Of a stretch of DNA of 64,000 nt, positions 34,922 to 43,566 are shown one piece after another. Numbering within the stretch: position 1 is the stretch's first letter; each line of letters opens with the position of its first letter. The DNA is taken from the NCBI RefSeq assembly GCF_017654605.1, contig NZ_CP072113.1, forward strand, positions 1,922,001-1,986,000. Direction: 5' to 3'. The translations under genes and the position numbers were made by a program. The notes below the pieces were generated by a model. The model ran no database searches. It had not been told where the DNA came from and saw nothing but the letters and a program-made list of their open reading frames with translations. The DNA comes from Yimella sp. cx-51 (lineage in GTDB: Bacteria; Actinomycetota; Actinomycetes; Actinomycetales; Dermatophilaceae).

Positions 34922-36388
34922 TCAGGTCGAGCGCTTGCGACGTCCCTTGGCGGTGTTGTCGGCGATCGCCTGCTCGATGGCCGGCAGGTCGGCCTGCGGG
35001 ATCTTGCCGCCGGGGTAGGTCGAGGCCACCTCGTCGATGCTCGTGGGCTTCAGGTTCTTGGCATCCTTGGGCAGCTGCGCCGAGATCGCGTCCATGATGC
35101 GCCTGGTGTCGGCCTTCTCCGAGCGGTACTTCAGCTCCACCGGGGTGCCGATGTTGACCACGATCTTCGGCGGGTTGAGGAAGCTGAGGACGTTGGGCAT
35201 CGAGGCCGCCCGTGGCCACACCACCTCGGTGCCGCTCAACGCGAACGGGATGACCGGGGCTTTGGTCATGGCGGCCAGGCGTGCGGTGCCCGGGTAGCCC
35301 TCCAACTGATCGGAGAAGAAGTCGAGACCGCGCGGGATGGTGCCCTGCGGCATCACACCGACCAGGTCGCCTCCGGCGAGCGCCACCGCTGCTTCCTCCA
35401 GCGGGTCGGCAGCGTTGGGGTCCCTGTGGTCGCGGTCGACCCGCACCCCGCCGAGCAGGCGCATGACCCCGCCGAGCACGGGGACGTCGAAGATCTCGCG
35501 CTTGGCCAGGAAGCTCGCGCCGCGACCGGTGCGGCCGACGACGACGGCCATGGTGGCCATGTCGAAGTAGCTGCGGTGGTTGCCGGCGAGGATGACCGGG
35601 CCGTCGGCGGGGATGTTGTCCAGGCCGTTGATCTCGAAGCGGACGTAGGGGAAGGTTTCGGGGCGGGTCAGCATGAGGGCCAGTCGGCGGGCCTCGATGT
35701 CGACCACCGGGAAGGTGAGGGTGCCAGGGGGTGCGTCGAACGACAGGATCGGCCAGCGCTTGGCGATCGCCACCATGAGCAGCCGCGGGTCGGGGTTGAC
35801 CGCTCCCGGGTTGCCGACCGCCGACAGCAACGGGATGTCGAACACCGAGTCTGAGTAGGCGAACGATTCCTTGAGGTCGATGTCGTGCTCGCGGGCCCAG
35901 TCCTTGACGGCGCCGAGCTTGCCCCATGACCACACGAAGCGTCCGTCGTGGCGCCCGTTGTACTTGCCGTTGTCGCCCACGGCGTAGCGCGTGGCGATGA
36001 CGTCGTCGAACCCGAGTGCGTCGGCCAGGGGCTTCACCAAGTGGTAGGGCGTCGTGGTCGCCATGACGACCTTGCGGCCCGCCGCGTGGTGCTGATCGAT
36101 GAGGATGCGCGCGAACGGACCCACTTGGTCGACCAGGACGTCCGCCGCGGCACGGGCTGCGTCGTCGAAGGCGCCGTCCGGCTTGCCGGCCGCCACGAGC
36201 ACCGCCTGACGCGCGAGGGCGATCGATCCGAGTGTCTCGCCGAAAGCGTTCATCCACCAGTAGAGCAGCGACTCACCCGGCAGCTTGTTGCTGACGACGC
36301 CGCTCTCGCGCATCGCGCGCGAGAGGGCCGGGCCCGAGGCCTTGCGGACAAGGGTGCGGTCAAGATCGAAGAATGCTGCGGCGGCCAT
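34922..36388 (-). CDS. HAD phosphatase - PlsC acyltransferase fusion
   Basis: Two-domain phospholipid enzyme, 488 aa. Residues 1-220 are a HAD-IB phosphatase: nucleophile motif FFDLDRTLV (Asp at 8), TTTPYHLV, and YSDSVFDIPLL. Residues 240-470 are a 1-acylglycerol-3-phosphate acyltransferase: the H(x)4D box GNHRSYFDMAT, KREIFDVPVLGGVMRLLGGV, and GVMPQGTIPRG in place of the EGTR box. Similar fusions exist in mycobacteria. It would make phosphatidic acid and may also dephosphorylate a lipid or precursor. The lipase-like gene ends ten bases upstream on the same strand. Confidence 0.92.
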   Translation of the reverse strand: MAAAAFFDLDRTLVRKASGPALSRAMRESGVVSNKLPGESLLYWWMNAFGETLGSIALARQAVLVAAGKPDGAFDDAARAAADVLVDQVGPFARILIDQHHAAGRKVVMATTTPYHLVKPLADALGFDDVIATRYAVGDNGKYNGRHDGRFVWSWGKLGAVKDWAREHDIDLKESFAYSDSVFDIPLLSAVGNPGAVNPDPRLLMVAIAKRWPILSFDAPPGTLTFPVVDIEARRLALMLTRPETFPYVRFEINGLDNIPADGPVILAGNHRSYFDMATMAVVVGRTGRGASFLAKREIFDVPVLGGVMRLLGGVRVDRDHRDPNAADPLEEAAVALAGGDLVGVMPQGTIPRGLDFFSDQLEGYPGTARLAAMTKAPVIPFALSGTEVVWPRAASMPNVLSFLNPPKIVVNIGTPVELKYRSEKADTRRIMDAISAQLPKDAKNLKPTSIDEVASTYPGGKIPQADLPAIEQAIADNTAKGRRKRST

Positions 36389-36397
36389 GGCAGGAGG

Positions 36398-37657
36398 TTA
36401 ACCTCTCGGGTGCCGCAGCGGCAGCGCGTCCACTCCGAGCCGCTGCGCGATGAGGTTGTAGACCTTCGGGTGGTTGAGCAGATCCATGTGGTTGACGCCG
36501 CCGACGAACTCGGTGTCCCAGCCGGAGCCACGCAACCCGGCGGCGGACGAACGCGAAACCACCAGATCTCCCAGCGGGCGTCCCCACCACGCGTGCGGGT
36601 TCGGAGTGACCGAGCCGACGACGGCGAGGTGCCGCACCGGCAGGTGATGCCGACGGTCGCGAGCGCGGTGGTCCTCGGGGTCGTCGGGGTCGAAACCTTT
36701 CCAGTCCGATTCCATGAGGTTGCCGTGGCGCAGATCCTTGATCCCTTCACTGCGGAACTGGATCAGCCCGGCGGCCCACCGGCTCACGGGGTACTGCCCC
36801 AACTGGTGCGCGACGGCGTTCGTGCTTTTCTCCAGCAGCGCGCCGTGGTAGGGCGTCCCGAGGCTGATCGTGTCGGTCACCAGGCCGGCCCACGGAGCCG
36901 TCGGAGCGGCTTGGAGCAACGCGCTGTGGATCACCAGTCCGCCCATCGAGTGACCGATGAGCACTACCCGGTCGAGCGGGACGGGCCAGCGGGCCACGAC
37001 CCGGGCCAGCAACCTGCCCAGATCGCGCCCGTTGGTCGACACCCGCTGGCCGGTGTTGTAGCGCACCCACACCGCCGACCAGTCGCCCAGGGATTCCATC
37101 CGCCGGCCGTAGGAAACGCGACGACCTTCGTCGTCACGGGTTGCCCGCCGCTTCCACATCTGCTCGGTGCCGACGAAGCCGTGCACGAATACGACGAGGT
37201 TGGAGCTGGCGTCCGGGTAGGCGTTGGCGAGCCCCGCCTTGGTGATCGGAACGTCGTATCCCGACCGGCGCAGCGTCATCGGATAGGCCAGCGGCAGGTC
37301 GGTGGAGGCGAGCCGGTCGCCGGTGAATCCTTGGAGGAAGGCCGCCACCGAATTCGCCCGCCGAGCCACGGTGCGGGTCGGTGCGTGTTTGGCCACTTCT
37401 TCGGCGAGGGGTTCGGCCACCATGCCGAGGGCGTTGAGCGTGATGCCGAGGCTGTTGTAGAGCCCGAACGCGAAGGTCTTGTGGGCCAGCTCCACCGGGG
37501 TCACGGCGGGCCCGAACTGCCCGCGCGCCTTGCTGAACAGCTTGGTCGCCGCGGCGCCGTGCGCATCACGCAGACCGGCCACGACGCCGCGAGCGTCCTG
37601 TCCAGCGGCTGCAGCCCGTTGCTGCTTCACAGTGCTCACGACTCCGATGCTACTCAT
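36398..37657 (-). CDS. PGAP1-like alpha/beta hydrolase (lipase/esterase)
   Basis: 419 aa, predicted cytoplasmic or peripheral. After a helical N-terminal region, the hydrolase core shows NLVVFVHGFVGTEQMW (oxyanion region), the nucleophile elbow VLIGHSMGGLV with Ser, and SLGTPYHGALLEK, as in triacylglycerol lipases and PGAP1 deacylases. The late His probably lies in NHMDLLNHP. It precedes the HAD-PlsC gene by nine bases, so a lipid acyl-turnover unit is plausible. The ATG at 37657 is followed by a near-leaderless divergent gene 74 bases away. Confidence 0.88.
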   Translation of the reverse strand: MSSIGVVSTVKQQRAAAAGQDARGVVAGLRDAHGAAATKLFSKARGQFGPAVTPVELAHKTFAFGLYNSLGITLNALGMVAEPLAEEVAKHAPTRTVARRANSVAAFLQGFTGDRLASTDLPLAYPMTLRRSGYDVPITKAGLANAYPDASSNLVVFVHGFVGTEQMWKRRATRDDEGRRVSYGRRMESLGDWSAVWVRYNTGQRVSTNGRDLGRLLARVVARWPVPLDRVVLIGHSMGGLVIHSALLQAAPTAPWAGLVTDTISLGTPYHGALLEKSTNAVAHQLGQYPVSRWAAGLIQFRSEGIKDLRHGNLMESDWKGFDPDDPEDHRARDRRHHLPVRHLAVVGSVTPNPHAWWGRPLGDLVVSRSSAAGLRGSGWDTEFVGGVNHMDLLNHPKVYNLIAQRLGVDALPLRHPRG

Positions 37658-37716
37658 CAGTAGCGATTATGTGGGCTCCGGGCGAGGTGCACTCGTTCGC
37701 TTCCCCTGCCCGCCTC

Positions 37717-37722
37717 TATAAC
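37717..37722 (+). promoter_or_regulatory. -10 element (TATAAC) for a possible leaderless gene
   Basis: TATAAC ends ten bases before the GTG at 37732, so transcription would start at or within two bases of the start codon. No ribosome-binding site is present, in keeping with a leaderless mRNA. The -35 is unclear. Confidence 0.45.
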
Positions 37723-37731
37723 GTTCGCGGA

Positions 37732-38844
37732 GTGCGGACGAAACTGCCCAGACGACGCCTGGTCGCCGCGATGGTGGCGCCTGCCCTGCTCGCTGGCTGC
37801 TCAACCGGCCACGGCGACGACCTACCGGCGTCGTACAGCGCGTCCAGTTCATCCGTCACTACGTCGTCGCCGGCTGCCTCCACCCGTGCACCCGCCGTGA
37901 CGACTGCCCCCGGAGTACGCGCGGCCGACTGGAGCGGTGTCGACGCCGCCGCCCGCAACGTCGCGAGCAAGGTGGCATTGATGGCCGGGGTCGTCACGCC
38001 GTCCGGGCATTTGCAGATCGTGCATCGCTCGGGCCCGCAGGACGCTCAGCCGATCGCGTCCGTCATCAAGCTCTACGTCATGGTGGCGGTGCTGGACGCC
38101 ATCGGATCGGGAGCGCTCACGTGGGACCGCACTCTCACCGTGCAGCGCGCCGATATCGCGGCCGGCAGCGGCGCCCTGGGCGGCCGAGGTGTCGGTACCC
38201 GCATCACCGTGCGGGAGGCAGCACGGATGATGTTCCAGATCTCCGACAACACAGCGACCAGCCTGCTCATCCGCACACTCGGGCAGGACGCACTCGCGAA
38301 GGCCGTGCAGGCGAGCGGTCACTCCCGACCCGAACTGCTCAAGCCCTTCCTCACGATCCGTGAAGACCTCTGGCTGGTGTATTCGGGTAGCCGGCGTGCT
38401 GCCGATGCTCGGGCGGACTGGGCGACTGCCGACACGGCGACCCGGGCCCGGTTGGTGGAACCTGCCCACGGTGCGGCCGGCGACGAACAGTTGGGTGCTG
38501 CACATCTCGCGGTGGGTATCGGCTACTGGGCGACCACGGTCGACGTTGCACGGGCGTGGGTCGCGATCGCTTCCCGGATGAAGACGCTCGGGCAGCGATC
38601 CGGACAAGCGGCCACCTTCATGCAGGTGCCTTCGGATCCGTTCCGGAAGCCATCCGATTGGAAGACCGTGTGGTTCAAGAGCGGTTCGATCGGAGCGGCG
38701 CAGAACGGCGCGTGGTACACCCCCGGCGATCAGTCCGATCAGGTGCTCGTGGTGTTGACCACCGGCGGCAGCGAGGCCGGGGTGCGCGGGTTCGCCAGTA
38801 CCGCTGCGGCACAACTGGATCGGTACGCGCAGAGCCATCGCTGA
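37732..38844 (+). CDS. Class A beta-lactamase-fold serine hydrolase lipoprotein
   Basis: 370-aa lipoprotein with lipobox LLAGC (Cys23), a Ser/Thr linker, and a beta-lactamase-like domain from about residue 70. Motifs: SVIK (catalytic Ser and Lys in IASVIKLYVM), SDN (MFQISDNTATS), and KSG (VWFKSGSIG) for KTG. At the omega loop the sequence reads HSRPELLKPF where lactamases have E166 and N170, so both deacylation residues are missing. It is therefore probably a D,D-peptidase-like or esterase-type enzyme or a penicillin sensor, not a working lactamase. The GTG start is chosen from the -10 position and the signal peptide; longer readings to 37669 are unlikely. Confidence 0.85.
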   Translation: MRTKLPRRRLVAAMVAPALLAGCSTGHGDDLPASYSASSSSVTTSSPAASTRAPAVTTAPGVRAADWSGVDAAARNVASKVALMAGVVTPSGHLQIVHRSGPQDAQPIASVIKLYVMVAVLDAIGSGALTWDRTLTVQRADIAAGSGALGGRGVGTRITVREAARMMFQISDNTATSLLIRTLGQDALAKAVQASGHSRPELLKPFLTIREDLWLVYSGSRRAADARADWATADTATRARLVEPAHGAAGDEQLGAAHLAVGIGYWATTVDVARAWVAIASRMKTLGQRSGQAATFMQVPSDPFRKPSDWKTVWFKSGSIGAAQNGAWYTPGDQSDQVLVVLTTGGSEAGVRGFASTAAAQLDRYAQSHR

Positions 38845-38884
38845 ACCGCACGTACGGCTTCCAGCTCTGACCCGGCGATGACAC

Positions 38885-38923
38885 GAAGAACCGCCGGCCG
38901 CTTTCGCGGGCCGGCGGTTCTTC
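38885..38923. terminator. Bidirectional hairpin between the lactamase-fold gene and nrdJ
   Basis: Perfect 15-bp stem GAAGAACCGCCGGCC with its complement and a 9-base loop, between convergent genes. No long T-run. Confidence 0.75.
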
Positions 38924-38955
38924 ATGCGTTGGATCAGGATCCAGCGCGGTGACGA

Positions 38956-41832
38956 TCAGCTGCAGCCGGAGGTGCTTCCGCAGCCTTCGCAGACGTAGCA
39001 GCTACCGGCCGGGCGCATCTTGGTGCCGCAGGTCATGCACATCGGCGCGTCGGCAGCCTTGCCCTGGAACTTCTCCATCAGCTCGGCCGAGGAGTGCACC
39101 TCCGGGGAGACCTCACGAGCATCGGCGGCACCGGCACCCGAGATCACCTGCAGCGCAGGCTTGGCCGGCTCCTTGGTCGGTTCCTTGGTCGCGGCCGACT
39201 GCGAGAGGGTCTCGAGTTCTTCCTCGAGGTCTTCGTCGGAGTTCGGTGCGTACGAACCGGTCTCGAGCTGACGAGCACGCTCGTCTGCGCTGTGGATGCC
39301 CATGAACGAACGGGTCTCGAAGTCCATGTAGTCCAGCGCCAACCGGCGGAAGACGTAGTCCATGATCGACTGCGCCATGCGGACGTCCGGGTCATCGGTG
39401 AGGCCGGCCGGCTCGAAGCGCAGGTTGGTGAACTTCTCCACGTAGGTGTCGAGCGGCACGCCGTACTGCAGGCCGACCGAGACCGCGATCGAGAAGGCAT
39501 CCATGACGCCGGCAAGGGTGGAGCCCTGCTTGCCGAACTTCAGGAAGATCTCACCGAGTTCACCGTCGTCGTACTGACTGGCCGTCAGGTAACCCTCTCC
39601 CCCGCCGATGGCGAACGAGGTGGTCTGGCTGGTGCGACGCTTGGGCAGACGGCGACGGACGGGGCGGTACTCGATGACCTTCTCCGTCTCGACCTTCTCC
39701 TCTGCCGCAACTGGCTTCTCCTTGGCCTTGGCGTCCGAGAGCGGCTGACCGACCTTGCAGTTGTCGCGGTAGATCGCGATGGCCTTCAGGCCCAGCTTCC
39801 AGCCCTGCAGGTGCACCTCGGCGATCTCGTCGACCGTCGCGGTCTCGGGCAGGTTGACCGTCTTGGAGATCGCGCCCGACAGGAACGGCTGGCAGGCAGC
39901 CATCATGCGAACGTGGCCCATCGGGCTGATCGCACGCTCACCCATCGCGCAGTCGAACACCTCGTAGTGCTCACGCTTCAGGCCCGGTGCGTCGATGACG
40001 TGACCGTTCTCGGCGATGTGCTCGACGATCGCCTCGATCTGCTCGGTCTGGTAGCCCAGCTTCTTCAGCGCCCGCGGAATCGTCTGGTTGACGATCTGCA
40101 TGGAGCCGCCGCCGACGAGCTTCTTGAACTTCACCAGCGAGAAGTCGGGCTCGATACCGGTGGTGTCGCAGTCCATCATGAAGCCGATGGTGCCGGTGGG
40201 TGCGAGCACCGAGGCCTGCGCGTTGCGGTAGCCGTTCTTCTCACCGAGCTCGACGACCTCGGCCCACGCCTTGGTGGCGTAGCGGTGGATGTCGGAGTCC
40301 ATCGCGTCGAGGGTGCGCACCTGGTCGTTGGCGGCCTGGTGCTTGCGCATGACCTTCTTGTGCGCGTCGGAATTGCGGGCATAGCCGGCGTACGGGCCGA
40401 CCACACCGGCGATCTCTGCCGAGCGCTTGTAGGCAGCGCCGGTGAGCAGCGAGGTGATCGCCGCGGCGAGGCTGCGTCCGCCTTCGGACTCGTAGCCGTG
40501 ACCGGTGGCCATCAGCAATGCGCCGAGGTTGGCGTAACCGATGCCGAGCTGGCGGTAGTCGACAGTGGTCTTGCCGATCGCCTCGGTGGGGAAGTCGGCG
40601 AAGCAGATCGAGATGTCCATCGCGGTGATGACCATCTCCACCACCTTCTGGAAGGTGGCGGTGTCGAAGGTGTCGTCGTCCTTGAGGAACTTCAGCAGGT
40701 TGAGGCTGGCGAGGTTGCACGAGGAGTTGTCGAGCGACATGTACTCCGAGCACGGGTTGGACGCGGTGATGCGGCCGGTCTCGGGGTTGGTGTGCCAAGC
40801 GTTGATCGTGTCGTCGTACTGCAGACCCGGGTCGGCGCACTCCCAGGCAGCCTTGTTGAGCTTGTTGAACAGCTCACGGGCGTCGACGGTCTCGATGACC
40901 TCGCCGGTGCCACGGGCACGCAGCCCGAAGGGCTTGCCGTCCTCGACCGCACGCATGAACTCGTCGCTGACGCGCACCGAGTTGTTGGCGTTCTGGTACT
41001 GGACGGAGGTGATGTCCTTGCCGCCGAGGTCCATGTCGAAACCGGCGTCGCGCAGGGCGCGGATCTTGTCTTCCTCACGCGCCTTGGTCTCGATGAACTC
41101 CTCGATGTCGGGGTGGTCGACGTCGAGGACGACCATCTTGGCCGCGCGACGCGTGGCGCCACCGGACTTGATGGTGCCTGCGGAGGCATCGGCGCCGCGC
41201 ATGAAGCTGACCGGGCCGCTGGCCGTGCCGCCGCTGGAGAGCAATTCCTTGGAGGAACGGATACGGGAGAGGTTGAGGCCGGCACCGGAGCCGCCCTTGA
41301 AGATGAAGCCCTCTTCCTTGTACCAGTTGAGGATGGAGTCCATCGAGTCGTCGACGGCGAGGATGAAGCAGGCGGAGACCTGCTGCGGGCTCGGGGTGCC
41401 GACGTTGAACCACACCGGGGAGTTGAAGCTGAACACCTGGTGCAGCAGCGACCAGGTCAACTCGTGCTCGAAGAGGGTGGCGTCGTCCTCGGAGGCGAAG
41501 TAGCCGAACTCCTTGCCGGCCTTGACGTAGGTGAGCACGACGCGGTCGATGAGCTGCTTGAGGCTCACTTCGCGGGCGTCGGTGCCCAGCGCACCACGGA
41601 AGTACTTCGTGGTGACGATGGTGGAAGCGTTCAGCGACCAGAAGTCGGGGAACTCGACACCCCGCTGCTCGAAGATGGTCTCGCCGGTCTTCCAGTTCTG
41701 CTGGACGACGTCGCGGCGTTCCCACTTGACCTCGTCGTACGGGTGCACTCCGGGCGTGGTGAAGATGCGCTCCACCTTCACGCCCTTACCGCCTCGACGC
41801 GTCTTAGCACGCGCGTTGGTCGTCTCCGTCAT
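38956..41832 (-). CDS. nrdJ: Adenosylcobalamin-dependent ribonucleotide reductase NrdJ (class II)
   Basis: Reduces ribonucleotides to deoxyribonucleotides using coenzyme B12, so it works with or without oxygen. 958 aa, typical of the long actinobacterial form. Visible: FNSPVWFNVG, GGSGAGLNLSRIRSSKE, RAAKMVVLDVDHPDIEEF, the active-site NPCSEYMSLD, and LAPTGTIGFMMDCDTTG. The C-terminus has CMTCGTKM and CYVCEGCGSTSGCS, cysteines for re-reduction and a zinc site. The gene follows nrdR by 99 bases and should share NrdR control. No cobalamin riboswitch is visible in its leader. Confidence 0.97.
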   Translation of the reverse strand: MTETTNARAKTRRGGKGVKVERIFTTPGVHPYDEVKWERRDVVQQNWKTGETIFEQRGVEFPDFWSLNASTIVTTKYFRGALGTDAREVSLKQLIDRVVLTYVKAGKEFGYFASEDDATLFEHELTWSLLHQVFSFNSPVWFNVGTPSPQQVSACFILAVDDSMDSILNWYKEEGFIFKGGSGAGLNLSRIRSSKELLSSGGTASGPVSFMRGADASAGTIKSGGATRRAAKMVVLDVDHPDIEEFIETKAREEDKIRALRDAGFDMDLGGKDITSVQYQNANNSVRVSDEFMRAVEDGKPFGLRARGTGEVIETVDARELFNKLNKAAWECADPGLQYDDTINAWHTNPETGRITASNPCSEYMSLDNSSCNLASLNLLKFLKDDDTFDTATFQKVVEMVITAMDISICFADFPTEAIGKTTVDYRQLGIGYANLGALLMATGHGYESEGGRSLAAAITSLLTGAAYKRSAEIAGVVGPYAGYARNSDAHKKVMRKHQAANDQVRTLDAMDSDIHRYATKAWAEVVELGEKNGYRNAQASVLAPTGTIGFMMDCDTTGIEPDFSLVKFKKLVGGGSMQIVNQTIPRALKKLGYQTEQIEAIVEHIAENGHVIDAPGLKREHYEVFDCAMGERAISPMGHVRMMAACQPFLSGAISKTVNLPETATVDEIAEVHLQGWKLGLKAIAIYRDNCKVGQPLSDAKAKEKPVAAEEKVETEKVIEYRPVRRRLPKRRTSQTTSFAIGGGEGYLTASQYDDGELGEIFLKFGKQGSTLAGVMDAFSIAVSVGLQYGVPLDTYVEKFTNLRFEPAGLTDDPDVRMAQSIMDYVFRRLALDYMDFETRSFMGIHSADERARQLETGSYAPNSDEDLEEELETLSQSAATKEPTKEPAKPALQVISGAGAADAREVSPEVHSSAELMEKFQGKAADAPMCMTCGTKMRPAGSCYVCEGCGSTSGCS

Positions 41833-41931
41833 GATGCTCCTTCGTGACTACTGTCTTGAACTGGTCGTTGCTGGGCTGAACTGGTCTGGCTGACTGGTTG
41901 TGCTGTGGTGCTTGAGCAGGTGAGCCGAGGC

Positions 41932-42474
41932 TCAGGTCTTGGTGACTCGGCGGGTGCGGACCCCTGGTGAACCAGTCTCGCCGTCACCACCGACAACCTC
42001 GCTCGCGTCGCTGTCGGCCGCAGCGACCGCGCGCTCGGCCCGCAGCAGTTGGATCGCTGCGTCGAAGTCGTCGAGATTGTCGAAGGCCTGGTAGACCGAG
42101 GCGAAGCGCAGGTAGGCCACCTCGTCCAGGTCGCGCAACGGCCCGAGGATCTCCAGGCCCACGTCGTGCGCGTCGATCTCTGCCACGCCGTGCGAGCGGA
42201 TGCCTTCTTCCACCTGCTGCGCCAACAGGGCGAGCTGGTCTTCGGTGACCGGGCGGCCCTGGCATGCCTTGCGGACTCCGACGAGCACCTTCTGCCGCGA
42301 GAAGGGCTCGCTGGCACCGGAACGCTTCACCACGGTGAGGCTCGCGGTCTCCACAGTGGAGAAGCGCTTGCCGCACGAGGGACACGCGCGCCGCCGCTTG
42401 ATGGTGGTGCCGTCGTCGCTGCTGCGACTGTCGACGACCCGCGAATCGTCATGCCGGCAGAACGGGCAGTGCAT
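41932..42474 (-). CDS. nrdR: Transcriptional repressor NrdR
   Basis: Nucleotide-sensing repressor of ribonucleotide reductase genes. 180 aa, about 20-25 longer than usual because of an acidic, Ser/Thr-rich C-terminal tail. The N-terminal zinc ribbon is complete ([15 protein letters not shown] with CPSCGKRF), with the arginines that bind DNA. The ATP-cone follows: [20 protein letters not shown] and [15 protein letters not shown]. It is transcribed with nrdJ. Two NrdR-box-like sites lie about 160 and 190 bases upstream of its start, consistent with autoregulation of nrdR-nrdJ. Confidence 0.97.
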   Translation of the reverse strand: MHCPFCRHDDSRVVDSRSSDDGTTIKRRRACPSCGKRFSTVETASLTVVKRSGASEPFSRQKVLVGVRKACQGRPVTEDQLALLAQQVEEGIRSHGVAEIDAHDVGLEILGPLRDLDEVAYLRFASVYQAFDNLDDFDAAIQLLRAERAVAAADSDASEVVGGDGETGSPGVRTRRVTKT

Positions 42475-42630
42475 GGGTCACCTCCGGACGCACATCGAGG
42501 CGGTTCGAGGCATGGGAATGCCCGAGCTGCTCATCAGCAGCCGAACCGATCTTGGGGATCAATCTGTGGAGAACCGGTGTAGAAATCGTGGAGACCCTGG
42601 GGATCGCCTGTGGACGACTTACATCGGTGT

Positions 42631-42678
42631 AACTACTAGATGTAGGGATGCTATTCCTCTTCGACCCCAAGATGCAAG
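42631..42678 (-). promoter_or_regulatory. Pair of NrdR-box-like sites upstream of nrdR-nrdJ
   Basis: On the minus strand, CCTACATCTAGTAGTT (42631-42646) and CTTGCATCTTGGGGTC (42663-42678) share a (A/G)CATCT(A/T)G core 32 bases apart, about three helical turns. NrdR boxes typically occur as such pairs. The first also contains CTAC/GTAG inverted arms. The rest of 42475-42831 holds three TGTGGA/CGTGGA motifs (42564-42616) and a terminator hairpin; I see no gene there. Confidence 0.6.
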
Positions 42679-42780
42679 AGTCGTGTCGATCCCTTTGCCG
42701 CTGGGTGCGAATGCGCAGGTCACGCCCCGAACCATCGCGACGACCGATGGCAGGTGGCCGAAGAGGTCGCTCACAACGCA

Positions 42781-42812
42781 GTTCGGACGCCCCCAACGGG
42801 AGGCGTCCGAAC
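42781..42812 (-). terminator. Hairpin after the LysM gene
   Basis: Perfect 11-bp stem GTTCGGACGCC/GGCGTCCGAAC with a 10-base loop, 20 bases after the LysM gene's stop. No T-run. Confidence 0.65.
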
Positions 42813-42831
42813 GAACGGGATCGAGGGCGGC

Positions 42832-43218
42832 TCAGCGCGGAATCGACAACTCCTGGCCAGGGTGCACATGCAGGGAGTTCATATTGTTCGCCAACTGCAC
42901 CCGCACCACGGCCTCGGCGACCGGCAGGCTCGGGTAGGCCTCGTGCGCGATCTGCGACAGGGTCTGCCCGGACTGCACGGTGACCGAATCGATCGCAGCC
43001 GGGCCGCCCGCGACGGCCTGGGCCGCACCCCAACCACCGGCGCACACCAGCGCCAGCACCAGCGCCGCCAGCACGCGGCGCCCCCGGACGGTCAGGTGCA
43101 GGCCGGCATCGCCGGCGATGTCGGCCGGCAGGGCCCGCTCGGTCACCAGGGACAGGTGCCGGCCGTCGCGACGAGCAGGGCTCGCGATCGGCTCGGCCCA
43201 GTGAGCGACTGCACTCAT
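42832..43218 (-). CDS. LysM-domain membrane protein, probable SOS division inhibitor
   Basis: 128 aa: a basic N-terminus, one membrane helix (about 47-68) and a C-terminal LysM domain (79-126, VTVQSGQTLSQIAHEAYP to VHPGQELSIPR) that should bind peptidoglycan outside the cell. This architecture and the divergent position next to lexA match Rv2719c (ChiZ) of mycobacteria, DivS of corynebacteria and YneA of Bacillus, which block division during SOS. That function is inference from position and fold. The ATG at 43218 follows GGAGGA; a longer open frame upstream runs into the LexA sites. Confidence 0.85.
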   Translation of the reverse strand: MSAVAHWAEPIASPARRDGRHLSLVTERALPADIAGDAGLHLTVRGRRVLAALVLALVCAGGWGAAQAVAGGPAAIDSVTVQSGQTLSQIAHEAYPSLPVAEAVVRVQLANNMNSLHVHPGQELSIPR

Positions 43219-43265
43219 GATGTCCTCCGTCTCCGGCGCGTCTGCGCGCCGCTCATGTGCTCGAA

Positions 43266-43350
43266 TCGCACAGGTGTGCGATAGAACGTCTGTACGATGT
43301 ATAGCACGACTGTTCGAAGAATGCGAGACACGCCTCGTACACATGTTTGA
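43266..43350. promoter_or_regulatory. Cluster of four LexA-box-like sites
   Basis: Compared with TCGAAC-N4-GTTCGA: TCGCAC-AGGT-GTGCGA (43266-43281), TAGAAC-GTCT-GTACGA (43282-43297), TAGCAC-GACT-GTTCGA (43302-43317), and TCGTAC-ACAT-GTTTGA (43335-43350). Each matches at 10 of 12 arm positions. The first two touch end to end and the second and third are 20 bases apart. They lie 48-132 bases upstream of the LysM gene and 217-301 bases upstream of lexA, so they should control both promoters. Confidence 0.75.
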
Positions 43351-43481
43351 TAACTGTGTGCGAACCACATAGCCTCGACTCATGCTCCGCAGCCTGGCAT
43401 CGACCACCGACAACGGCCCTTGTGGCAACTCTGGGTCGAGCTCGGACACACCCGGTCAGCCCAGACGTGGAGCGGGTTTCA

Positions 43482-43507
43482 GCGCCGCTTTCTTGAGGAG
43501 CGGCGCG
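43482..43507 (+). repeat. Hairpin in the lexA leader
   Basis: Inverted arms GCGCCGCT and AGCGGCGC with a loop of about 10 bases, 60 bases upstream of the chosen lexA start. It could pause or attenuate transcription; there is no T-run. Confidence 0.4.
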
Positions 43508-43566
43508 CTCGTAGTGCATGCATTTCCCGCCATCACCACCACGACGGCATGACGAAGGACGCAGAC

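Noticed and set aside
39094-41847. 917-codon frame antisense to nrdJ
   Set aside because: Shadow of a long, strongly codon-biased gene; translation is a low-complexity mix of D, V, G, R and L.
41833-41931. Cobalamin riboswitch upstream of nrdJ, or before the ABC importer at 60.5 kb
   Set aside because: The conserved B12-box sequence (GCCACTG type) and the expected 150-200 base leader are absent in both places.
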